From NCBI GenBank assembly GCA_032433765.1, contig JAVIAB010000008.1, forward strand, positions 36,505,991 through 36,569,990: a stretch of DNA of 64,000 nt, in the 5' to 3' direction. The position numbers were made by a program, and so were the translations under genes. Below, one piece after another: positions 56,100-64,000 of the stretch. The notes beneath the pieces were generated by a model. The model was given only the letters and a program-made list of their open reading frames with translations, was not told the origin of the DNA and did no database searches. The stretch's first letter is position 1, and each line of letters opens with the position of its first letter. The DNA is from Megaustenia siamemsis (lineage: Eukaryota; Mollusca; Gastropoda; Stylommatophora; Ariophantidae).

Positions 56100-56270
56100 T
56101 CTAGTCCTGCATGTAATGCAATTACCAATTTATTCTTAATCTCCCCTATACAGATGACATTGGTCGTAATGAGTGACCCGAGATATTCGAATTTGTTGCA
56201 GCAGTGTTGTATGATATTCTCAACTCCAAAAACTTTCAATATTTCCAGAGGCGGATCATAATTTCAACTT
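56100..56270 (-). mobile_element. LINE family I fragment
   Basis: Minus strand encodes ENIIQHCCNKFEYLGSLITT and EIKNKLVIALHAGLD, the post-RT YLGSLIT block of RTE-like LINEs. Lies directly behind the family B copy. Confidence 0.6.
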
Positions 56271-56461
56271 AAATTATATTAAAAATTCGACCACTTCTTG
56301 AGTCCACACATTCTTTGTTCAATATCAAATCCAAAATTGAGATTTCAACAGCAGATCATTTGTTCCTCTATCGCTCAATTAATGTCGAATTTTACTGCGA
56401 CTCTAAGATTCCCATTCATACAACAGTGCGTTTTATTCCACTTATTTTCCTCATTTATACA

Positions 56462-57015
56462 AATTCATTCATTGGATACCGTCTCCACATCGAAGATTGG
56501 ATACCAAGGTGCACCATTCATTGGATGCCGTCTCCACATCGAAGATTGGATACCAAGGTGCATCATTCATTGGATGCCGTCTCCACATCGAAGATTGGAT
56601 ACCAAGGTGCATCATTCATTGGATGTCGTCTCCACATCGTAGATTGGATACTAAGGTGCACCATTCATTGGATGCCGTCTCCACATCGAAGATTGGATAC
56701 CAAGGTGCACCATTCATTGGATGCCGTCTCCACATCGAAGATTGGATAACAAGGTGCACCATTCATTGGATGCCGTCTCCACATCGAAGATTGGATACCA
56801 AGGTGCATCATTCATTGGATGCCGTCTCCACATCGAAGATTGGATACCAAGGTGCATCATTCATTGGATGTCGTCTCCACATCGAAGATTGGATACCAAG
56901 GTGCATCATTCATTGGATGTCGTCTCCACATCGAAGATTGGATACCAAGGTGCACCATTCATTGGAAGCTGTCCCCACATCGAAGATTGGATACCAAGGT
57001 GCTCCATTTTACTAT
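56462..57015. repeat. 49-bp minisatellite grown from a LINE B 3' end
   Basis: About 11 units of CATTCATTGGATGCCGTCTC, CACATCGAAGATTGGATACC and AAGGTGCAC. The unit matches the 3' terminus of family B (TCATCGAGTGCCGTCTTCGCATCGAAGGTTGGCTACCATGGAGCG region), and the array passes without a break into a diverged family B copy. As 49 is not a multiple of three, all three frames carry the same peptide, giving long overlapping open frames that are not genes. Confidence 0.9.
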
Positions 57016-57380
57016 GTCTCTTGTCTTGATAATGTACTTTGTCCATAGCTTTACCTATTCATCTGTTGATGTTATCAGTCCACTTTAAACTCTTCCCTTG
57101 TCTCTTCTACCTTGTACTTTGTTCTCCAAGATTACCTTTTATTAAGGTATCTTCACACGTCCCAAAAATTTCATTTTTTTGGTTCAAAATGTGTTAAGTT
57201 GTACTTTTACCGTTTTCAGCTAATTCAGAATTTTTCTTTTTTCTTTTCCTTTCCTTCCATCTTCCATACAATTCCCCCCCCTCCCCACCCCCTTTTTTGG
57301 GAACAAATCATACATTACAATATCTTCGATTAGTTTGCCCTATTTTCTTACCTAATGTCCATGTTTCACTATCATATTAA
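57016..57380 (-). mobile_element. LINE family B, diverged subfamily
   Basis: Continues the array: TACTATGTCTCTTGTCTTGA, CATCTGTTGATGTTATCAGT, CTCTTCTACCTTGTACTTTG, CCCAAAAATTTCATTTTTTT and CCTAATGTCCATGTTTCA, aligning along the family B 3' end with more substitutions than other copies. Confidence 0.7.
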
Positions 57381-57789
57381 ACAAAAACTCAATACAAAAG
57401 TAGTGAAACTGAGGTCACTTTAACATCCGTTGCAATAAAATACTTCTTTTTTCGTTTGCCTCGAGAGCACTAGCAACGCTCATATAGGATTTTACACACG
57501 AGATGGTGCAATCTTCAAGATAATAATGTGTCATTTCTTAATGGATTCCTCCAGTCTCGTAGATCTGCTGTCTAATTATCTGCCTGCCTGCAACTTTTCT
57601 TTCCTCCAATGTCTTCCCAAAATGTCATGTGTTTTTTTAAATGTCACAAATACAATTTCATGTCTCGTTTTTCAAAGCTTCCAGTATGTCTCTTTTTGTT
57701 TTATCGACAACATGCCTCAAGATTTTACACGTTTGAGTGTGTTCATTAAATTAAATTTGTCGTAGATGTGTGTATCAACATTATCATAT

Positions 57790-58290
57790 CATCTTCGTTG
57801 TCAATAAAGACAAGTGGAACAATATTAAAACAGATAAATGAATTTAAATATTTGTGAACTTTGTTAACCTCAGACGGAAGATGTACAACAGAGGTGAGAT
57901 GCAGAATGGTTCAGGCAAAAACAGCTTTCCAAAAAATGAGGAAGATACTGTGCAATCCATTTTTAAGAATAGAAACAAGAAAAGAGTTCTTAAATGTTAT
58001 GTAGAGCCAGTCTATGGATGTGAATCATGTACAATAGGACAACAGACAAGAAAATCACTGGAATATGTAGAAATGTGGTTTTACAGAAGAATATTGAGAA
58101 TACCATGGACAGCTAAAAAAAAAGAGTATTGAAAACGTTCTAAAAGAGACCAAAGCAAAAAGAGAGCTAATTTCCAATATTAGGAAGAAACAATCATCAT
58201 TTTTTGGCCATGTAATGAGAAGAGAACAACTGGAATATATTGTTACAACTGGGAAAATTGAGGGGTTAAGGCAAAGAAATGCAAATGAAT
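57790..58290 (+). mobile_element. LINE family A, diverged subfamily
   Basis: Encodes KCYVEPVYGCESCTIGQQTR, MWFYRRILRIPWTAKK, a frameshift, then KQSSFFGHVMRREQLEYIVT in broken frames. Closest to 31035-31440. Confidence 0.75.
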
Positions 58291-58364
58291 GCCAAAAAAA
58301 ATGCGAAGCTGCAGTAAAGCTGATTGTGAAGGAAATTAGAAAGAAAATAGAAACAATGGTATGT

Positions 58365-58490
58365 TAGAAGCTTTACGTGATTAGTAGACGACATAGATTT
58401 GAACGACGTTTCGGCCCAATAGGCCTTCAGCAGGAACAAACAAAAAAAAAACACACACACGGATATATAAGTGAAACTAATCCAACATAG
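58365..58490 (-). repeat. Hammerhead-like hairpin repeat, copy 3
   Basis: Minus strand CTGAA-GGCC-TATTG-GGCC-GAAACGTC (58430-58405), with ACGTAAAGCTTCTAACATACC downstream and TGTGTGTGTTT upstream. No PLE coding sequence is recognised next to it, so like copy 1 it may be a solo element end. Confidence 0.5.
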
Positions 58491-58789
58491 CTAACCAGTA
58501 ACGAAACATTTAAAACAAAAATAATCGAAATATGTTAAAGAAAATAAAAATGTCTTCTCTGCATGTCCTGTGTTACTCGGACCGTGGATCAGAGTCTTAT
58601 TATTACGTCATAGCATGTCAGAAAATGCATCGACAAATTCCATTGATAATGTCGCTATGTGGTCGTCGTACTGGCTGCATACACAACGATTGCAGACCAC
58701 ATTAGTCGCATCTCACGACATGGCGTTAACAGTGGCTCTATTCTTTTCTCCCCTCACCGTGGGGGCCCTGTCACACGGAGGTATTAACA

Positions 58790-59005
58790 TCATCGCCATC
58801 ATTACAGCTATCATCATCGTCATTATTATTATTATTATAATTATCACCACCATCATTATAATTATCATCACTATATGTATCATCATCATAACCATCATTA
58901 TTAATATCATTACAATCATTATAATTATCATCATTATCAACATCACAATCATCATCAACAACAACATTATCTGTATTATTATCATAACCATCATCATCAG
59001 ATAGT
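58790..59005. repeat. (ATC/ATT)n imperfect trinucleotide repeat
   Basis: Mostly ATC and ATT triplets with ACA interruptions; open Ile-rich frame on one strand and Met/Asp-rich frames on the other are by-products. Confidence 0.9.
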
Positions 59006-59084
59006 ATCTGAGTCAAGATCGTCGTTCCTTTAACTGCTAGTCTCAATAGTCTATTCTATTCATGGAATAAACTTCACTACAGAA

Positions 59085-59480
59085 GGGACATCCCCAAATC
59101 CACTCCACCGCTGTCCCAGCATTTCTCGAAGCGAATGCAGGCTGCTGCCCTGAACAGTACAATCATGTTAACGCGTTTACTTTGGAGCCATCCAGGAGCT
59201 GCATCCACTCCTGCTGCAGACACTGTCTGTCCATTTTCTGTAGCATACTTTGCGAGTCAGCTACAAAGACTGCATGATCTATGTTCTGTGCAACCAACCA
59301 TGTTATCGCTGCCGTTGAAGCTTCTATCCCCATTCTCATGCTGGACACGGTAATGCTACACTTGCCAGATTCCCCAGCCACTTCTCTGCCATGTTGGTAT
59401 GTCACAAAACTCCAACCACTGCGCTGACGCGGGATACAGAACGGTCTGTAAAGATTATCTCGAAATGATGTCATTGTTTC
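59085..59480 (-). pseudogene. LINE family F, RNase H fragment
   Basis: 103 codons (59474-59163): GWSFVTYQHGREVAGESGK, SSMRMGIEASTAAITWLVAQ (E of the catalytic set) and HAVFVADSQSMLQKMD (D). The first YTDGS strand is replaced by FRDNLYR-type sequence, and the C-terminal PGH motif is missing. It likely belongs to the same LINE copy as 59995-60249, from which repeat X separates it. Confidence 0.75.
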
Positions 59481-59559
59481 GATGGATTTCCTTAATATGA
59501 CCTCGGTAGATTGATAGTCTCAATTGCGACACTCCCTGCCGAGCTGAGTGATTACTTTG

Positions 59560-59945
59560 GTTATGGTTATGGAAGGCCCCGGTATCACTGCAAACGAATT
59601 AAAATCCATATTTGCTCAACCGCCCGTGCCAGTGGAATCATCCGAATTACTAACTCATCTCCCAAACAAAGAAAGGCAGCTGTAGTCCCCATCATAGCAG
59701 TCTCAGCACACGCCAAAAGACATAAGGCGAAACCGCACAGAAAGTGAACACAGCCAACTGTTCCCTGTCATACGATATCATCATTCATCGTAAACAATTG
59801 GAATATAGAAACACGATCAAAACGGATGAAACACACAGCTCGCGGTGTCCACAGAGCACTTAACTCAGTAGCTCCTGCAACAAGCCGGACTTGGAATTTG
59901 AGGAAACTACAACAAGGAACACTTTTCATACATAGCCTTCAATGG
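59560..59945 (+). repeat. Dispersed repeat X, copy 5
   Basis: Begins GGTTATGGTTATGGAAGGCC and ends near CAACAAGGAACACTTTTC. It contains all blocks of copies 1 and 3 and is the best full-length representative (~385 bp). It interrupts a family F LINE. No clear TSD found. Confidence 0.75.
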
Positions 59946-59994
59946 TTTTGTTAAATTCTTTTTCTCCGTTGTTACTTAATTCCAATATTTGCTA

Positions 59995-60249
59995 GCCTTA
60001 ATGCCATTCAGATCACATACTCTCATTATGAGCTCCTCCGCCTCGGCCACCCAGGATTTTCCACGTTTGTGGCGCCTGCCTCTAGTCACACCCAATTCTG
60101 AATGCAAGAGATGATGTATGCTGGTGGGCTATGGCACACTCGTACACCAACTTAGTGAGACAGGCTTTGAGCCAATGCTTGTCCGCTGTGTGGCATCGGT
60201 GTTGGTACGAAGGGAATGTGGCGCTATGTTTCAGTACCTGGACATCTGC
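59995..60249 (-). mobile_element. LINE family F, pre-RNase H fragment
   Basis: One minus-strand frame reads LGVTRGRRHKRGKSWVAEAE and LIMRVCDLNGIKAS, matching LKRSKSWVGRAEDVIKHVCG at 54600. Truncated on the right by the DNA transposon. Confidence 0.6.
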
Positions 60250-60529
60250 TATAGTCCGTTCAGATTCGTTTGCCGAGATGTTATGATTTATAATTCAAAA
60301 AGTTCTTGATGATTTCACATGATTTTTGGCATACGGTGTTAAAATGTCCATGTCACGAGAACATATGTGTTACTCGATGTCTAGCTATAACGGTTTCCTT
60401 AAAGCGGCGAATTCCTTTGATCTTTGCCCATGTAACTATTATTTTGACCCTAATCAAAATGTTTTACAGTAATCTAGTGCAACGATGACCCATAGGCGTG
60501 TCCATAAAATTTTACTTGGTGGCAAGTAT

Positions 60530-60790
60530 ACAAATTTTAAATTATATATAGAACTTTTGTTCGTAGAGTCAATTTGATATAGTTCCATGCTCTTGGTGTG
60601 AGTTTCCCAAATGTTGTCGCTGCCTTTCAAATACGTACATTTAGTTCCTCATCTAAGGAAAGTGTGGCTGTAATAGTGGATCCAAGATAGCTGAACTTCT
60701 GTACTGACTCAAGCAGGCTTCCATTCAAAGTAATGGTTGTTGGTTTGCTTATAACATATTTTTGATTGCTTGGGTGGTCTTGAACAATAA
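60530..60790 (-). mobile_element. LINE family I fragment nested in the DNA transposon
   Basis: Minus strand reads TITLNGSLLESVQKFSYLGS, then DEELNVRI, a stop, KAATTFGKLTPRAWN and LTLRTKV: the post-RT block of an RTE-like LINE (FSYLGSTIT, RIxKAATTFGKL). It is inside the transposon borders, so either it inserted there after transposition or it was carried along. Confidence 0.7.
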
Positions 60791-60861
60791 ACTGTTTAAC
60801 AAATCAACTAGGAAATTTTGCAAATCAAACTATTTATCTGTAGACTTAATCAGAGTAATGA

Positions 60862-62145
60862 TCATTCAGAATCAGACGAGTCAAATAGGTCGATTACTGC
60901 TTTCGGCTGAACAAACAACAAACCATCCTTTTTCCAATATTCCTCTTCTTGTCGTAACACATGATCCTCACATTTTACCCAGTAGTCTTTATTTATATTT
61001 GATAGAGCCTGATTTGTAAGTGTCTCAACATCGCATAATTTGAAAGTTTTATTTGTATATGCTGCGTGTCCTTTAACTTTTGCCCAAACTAGTTCTATAG
61101 GATTTAAGTGTGCATGATATGGAGGTAGTCTCAAACATCTATGGCCATGTTCTTGAATTAACTTGTCTATTTTAAATATCTTTGTACGTTGTGTCTGTTT
61201 TACAAGGCTAAGCAATTCGGGTTTCAAGTAGCTGTTGTTAACTTGTATGTGTTCTTTTATGAGCCACGTTTTGATTGCATCTTTTGTACTTGATGATGTT
61301 GGGATTCTATCTTCTACGTTAATTACGTTATGGTATGAAGCATTGTCCATTATCAGACAAGAAGGTCGATCTAATATTGGAAGGATACTTTTCTCGATCC
61401 AGTCTTTAAATATGTGCCCATTCATTTCGGAGTGGTAGTCTCTATTGTCTATGGATTTTGAAATGAAAACGAGATGAGCATTCTGCAACAACCCATTATG
61501 TCTGCTACCTGCATGTGCAACTATCAAACATTGCCCTTTACTGCTTGGTACTGATCTTTTAATACTTCCATCTGCTAACTGCCATTCCTTTTCATTTGTA
61601 TGATGAGCGTTGATCCAAGTTTCATCTAAATAAACAATATCATAATCATTTTCGCGCATTTCCTTCACTTCACGTAAATACTTGCTTCTAAGAGCTACTA
61701 GATGTGGCTTCTCACAAATAATGTTTTTTCCACCAGCATACTTTCTAAAGGTGAAGCCTGCACTTCTTAATATTTTCCATAATGAAGTTTTTGATATTTC
61801 AATGTCGTTGTTAGTTTTCAGCCAAAGCTTCAACTTTCTAAGTGTCACTTCTTCGTTTATATCAAACATTCGACAGATTTCTCTTTTTACTAGGTCCTTA
61901 TCAAAACTGTCTAACGTTTCTTTCCTTCCTTGCTTTCTTGCATTTGTTGGCAATAAATATCCGCTTCCTTTAACTATTCGATCAAATGAACGTTTACACA
62001 AACCTAAAATATGCATTGTTCTCTTCTCAGGGTTTGATAAAGAACAATAAAGATGTCCCTTTTTACGCTCTCTGCAGAAGTATTGATAAATCTTTATAGC
62101 AATGTTATACTCAGTAAAATATTTTGCCTTTATATTCATTCTCAC
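60862..62145 (-). CDS. DDE transposase (IS630-Tc1-mariner related, wide D-E spacing)
   Basis: 427 codons, ATG to stop, uninterrupted. Residues ~45-130: helix-turn-helix-like DNA-binding part (ILGLCKRSFDRIVKG, EVTLRKLKLWLK, KTSLWKILRSAGF). Residues 170-355: DDE catalytic domain with YLDETWINAHHT (D174), CLIMDNASYHN (D267) and LRLPPYHAHLNPIELVWAKV (E351). The ~83 residues between D267 and E351 far exceed the 34-39 of classical Tc1/mariner. I recall a DD82E group reported in molluscs, but cannot verify that this is it. The C-terminus is acidic (DLFDSSDSE), a usual feature of this group. The enzyme would cut at the TIRs and paste at TA. The intact frame amid dead elements suggests recent activity. 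The ATG at 62145 is followed by a second in-frame ATG two codons on; either could start. Confidence 0.9.
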   Translation of the reverse strand: MRMNIKAKYFTEYNIAIKIYQYFCRERKKGHLYCSLSNPEKRTMHILGLCKRSFDRIVKGSGYLLPTNARKQGRKETLDSFDKDLVKREICRMFDINEEVTLRKLKLWLKTNNDIEISKTSLWKILRSAGFTFRKYAGGKNIICEKPHLVALRSKYLREVKEMRENDYDIVYLDETWINAHHTNEKEWQLADGSIKRSVPSSKGQCLIVAHAGSRHNGLLQNAHLVFISKSIDNRDYHSEMNGHIFKDWIEKSILPILDRPSCLIMDNASYHNVINVEDRIPTSSSTKDAIKTWLIKEHIQVNNSYLKPELLSLVKQTQRTKIFKIDKLIQEHGHRCLRLPPYHAHLNPIELVWAKVKGHAAYTNKTFKLCDVETLTNQALSNINKDYWVKCEDHVLRQEEEYWKKDGLLFVQPKAVIDLFDSSDSE

Positions 62146-62642
62146 ATAGACTTGCAGAAGATAATATGAATAGTGCCGCCTCCTTTCTGTAAATATTGAG
62201 ATTTGCCTCTGAATTATGACTCGAACTCGAGTCTACGGCCGTGATTTTGACGTCACATAATTTCCGGTTTCGGCTAAAATGTCATTTTGTGCTAAACGGG
62301 AAATTTCATATGTAACATTTCTTTATAACAATTTATAGTGGAAACATAACTATTTTAGGACGGTGCGCATTCGGCCGTGAAGGTCATGCCTATATGTTAA
62401 AGAATCAGCTGTGAGATGTAAGCATCTACATAATCCCGCCGGTGTTTATAATATCGATTAACTTTTTTTTAATATAGGTTAAATAAGGCATCTTTGAAAC
62501 TGGATCACATTTCTTTGATAAAAAATATTTTTATAGCGACATTAGTATTCTAAACCTAACTTCAAAAGATCAATGCAAATGAACAATAAGTTTTTGAAAA
62601 AAATAAATTAATGTCTAGGCAAACGAATCTGAACGGACTATA

Positions 62643-62720
62643 GTCGAAATGTTTCTATCTAACCGTGTTTCTTGCTTCAGTGAATAACGCCGGTAAAGGC
62701 TCCTTAAAATCTGTTGTTCT
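62643..62720 (-). other. Right flank of the transposon, probably LINE family F
   Basis: The minus strand running into the TA site continues the family F copy of 59995-60249; weak protein-level continuity only (RNTV, KHFD). No independent motif. Confidence 0.3.
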
Positions 62721-62896
62721 TTGCCTTTAGATTGGTTTATTCTCATTCATCCATGCTGCACACTGTGTTATTGTTATTTCAATGTCATGTGATTAAGCTG
62801 TTCAAAATATGTCAGGCTTTCTCGTCTCATTTAACCATTTTTCACGAGGCATCTTTTATTAATTTTCATTTCCATTATGATGCTTTTATTTTATTA

Positions 62897-62899
<3 letters not shown>

Positions 62900-62953
<54 letters not shown>
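62900..62953. repeat. (CT)n microsatellite
   Basis: About 26 CT dinucleotides. On the minus strand this is (GA)n, the same as the family F LINE tail. Confidence 0.95.
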
Positions 62954-62955
<2 letters not shown>

Positions 62956-62999
62956 AGCCACGATGTGGATGGAGAGCTCGTTGCTAATAATTCGTGGAT

Positions 63000-63185
63000 C
63001 TGGATAACTTCTTTTCTTATCGACCGGGCTTTTTTTTCACCAAAAATATGATAAATTGAAACCAGAGACTTTTCTAGGAAGTAGGAAGACCTGGCGTGAT
63101 GCTGACCACTCATAAAAAAGTTTGTAAGTGTATGGGCGCTAACACCATATTTCTCATGCACTTTAAAGCGTGTAGGGAACGCTTT
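63000..63185 (+). mobile_element. Diverged relative of SINE family 1 (body only)
   Basis: AAGTAGGAAGACCTGGCGTGA, TGCTGACCACTCATAAAAAA, GTTTGTAAGTGTATGGGCGC, TAACACCATATTTCTC and CACTTTAAAGCGTGTAGGG run parallel to GTAAAGCGGCACGGGCGTAA through CACTTGGCGTGACGGGG of family 1. The tRNA-like head is not recognisable. Suggests an older SINE sharing the same body. Confidence 0.45.
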
Positions 63186-63319
63186 CATTCACTTTCTCTA
63201 TCAAGAACATTTGTAACTTTATTCTCTAGCATTTCATTTAAAAGATGAAACGTGCTTTTGAGCTGCACGAGTTAGACTACATTGTCCTTATTGCCGACTT
63301 CCATTTTTCAATTTTTTTA

Positions 63320-64000
63320 GAGGAAATTATCTGAGTGGGAATAATCTGATAGCGAATGATCTGAGAGGAAACTATCTGAGTGGGAATAATCTGATAGCGA
63401 ATGATCTGAGAGGAAACGATCTGAGTGGGAATGATCTGATAGGGGATGATCTGAGAGGAAACGATCTGAGTGGGAATGATCTGATAGCGAATGATCTGAG
63501 AGGAAACGATCTGAGTGGGAATAATCTGATAGGGGATGATCTGAGAGGATACGATCTGAGTGGGAATAATCTGATAGGGGATGATCTGAGAGGATACGAT
63601 CTGAGTGGGAATAATCTGATAGGGGATGATCTGAGAGGATACGATCTGAGTGGGAATGATCTGATAGGGGATGATCTGATAGGGAATGATCTGAGAAAGA
63701 ATGATCTGAGAGGAAACGATTTGAGAGGGAGTGATCTGATAGGGGATGATCTGAGAGGATACGATCTGAGTGGGAATGATCTGATATGGGATGATCTGAT
63801 AGGAAATGATCTGAGTGGGAATGATCTGAGAAAGAATGATCTGAGAGGAAACGATCTGAGAGGGAGTGATCTGAGAGGGAGTGATCTGAGAGGGAGTGAT
63901 CTGATAGGGGATGATCTGATAGGGAATGATCTGAGTGGGAATGATCTGAGTGGGAATGATCTGAGTGGGAATGATCTGAGAAAGAATGATCTGAGAGGAA
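63320..64000 (+). repeat. 15-bp tandem array, pentapeptide-like, truncated by window end
   Basis: About 45 units of 15 bp with an invariant GATCTGA core (variants GATCTGAGTGGGAAT, GATCTGATAGGGGAT, GATCTGAGAGGAAAC, GATCTGAGAAAGAAT). In one plus-strand frame the whole stretch is open to 64000 and reads five-residue units such as NDLSG, NDLIG, DDLRG. The other two plus frames contain stops. Immediately upstream is a good 3' splice-site context (ATTTTTCAATTTTTTTAG/AG, ending near 63320). No ATG is in frame. It could be an exon of a pentapeptide-repeat-like protein or simply a 15-bp satellite. Confidence 0.85.

Larger units (their letters stand above)
60252..62640 (-). mobile_element. Tc1/mariner-related DNA transposon, apparently complete (2389 bp)
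   Basis: Perfect 23-bp terminal inverted repeats starting TAGTCCGTTCAGATTCG (60252-60274 and 62618-62640), with similarity continuing a few bases inward. TA on both sides (60250-60251 and 62641-62642) fits the TA target duplication of the IS630-Tc1-mariner group. It contains one 427-codon transposase on the minus strand. A LINE fragment (60530-60790) sits between the transposase stop and the left end. About 470 bp of AT-rich noncoding DNA precede the gene. Confidence 0.85.

Noticed and set aside
56298..57088. Four overlapping open frames with the same HRRLDTK-type peptide
   Set aside because: A 49-bp unit cycles through all three frames, so the same peptide appears in each; not a gene.

Overview
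This is eukaryotic, almost certainly invertebrate, DNA with no recognisable host gene. It is a mosaic of decayed transposable elements and tandem repeats. Everything coding-like is transposon-derived: non-LTR retrotransposon (LINE) pieces, a Penelope-like element (PLE), a Tc1/mariner-related DNA transposon and a Maverick/Polinton derivative. tRNA-derived SINEs occur in several families. The TE mix (BovB/RTE-like LINEs, PLE, Maverick, a DDE transposase with wide D-to-E spacing) fits a marine lophotrochozoan such as a mollusc. That is an inference from style only; the species cannot be read from the sequence. LINE family letters A-I and repeat names X and Z are informal labels used only here.

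Layout. 0-16 kb: LINE fragments of at least five families on both strands, two SINE families, and simple repeats. The best LINE is a nearly full-length, frame-broken family B copy on the minus strand (1743-5720), carrying two younger insertions with target-site duplications (TSDs). 16-19 kb: a decayed PLE on the minus strand (reverse transcriptase, GIY-YIG-like region, and downstream a hammerhead-like hairpin repeat). It is invaded by a SINE and interrupted by a 53-bp tandem repeat. 19-24.3 kb: a 39-bp then 33-bp bipartite array, unique DNA, then a 27-bp array. 24.27-27.66 kb: a fold-back Maverick/Polinton derivative of 3.4 kb with ~855-bp terminal inverted repeats, each containing the 3' end of a DNA polymerase B gene, flanked by a 6-bp TSD inside the 27-bp minisatellite. 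27.7-35.6 kb: four more minisatellites (41, 26, 40 and 34 bp). 35.8-59 kb: LINE remnants, SINEs, two uncharacterised dispersed repeats (X and Z) and more tandem repeats. 59-62.7 kb: nested elements, with an apparently intact DNA transposon (427-aa transposase, 23-bp TIRs, TA duplication) inside an RNase H-bearing LINE. 63.3-64 kb: a 15-bp array open in one frame and resembling pentapeptide repeats, running off the window end.

There are no operons. Relationships are those of insertion and nesting. Two themes recur: tandem arrays seeded in the 3' tails of LINEs and SINEs, and repeats inserted in repeats with readable TSDs. The strongest candidate for something not previously described is the fold-back Maverick derivative with its own promoter-like centre. 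Next are the PLE-associated hairpin repeat and the intact DDE transposon.
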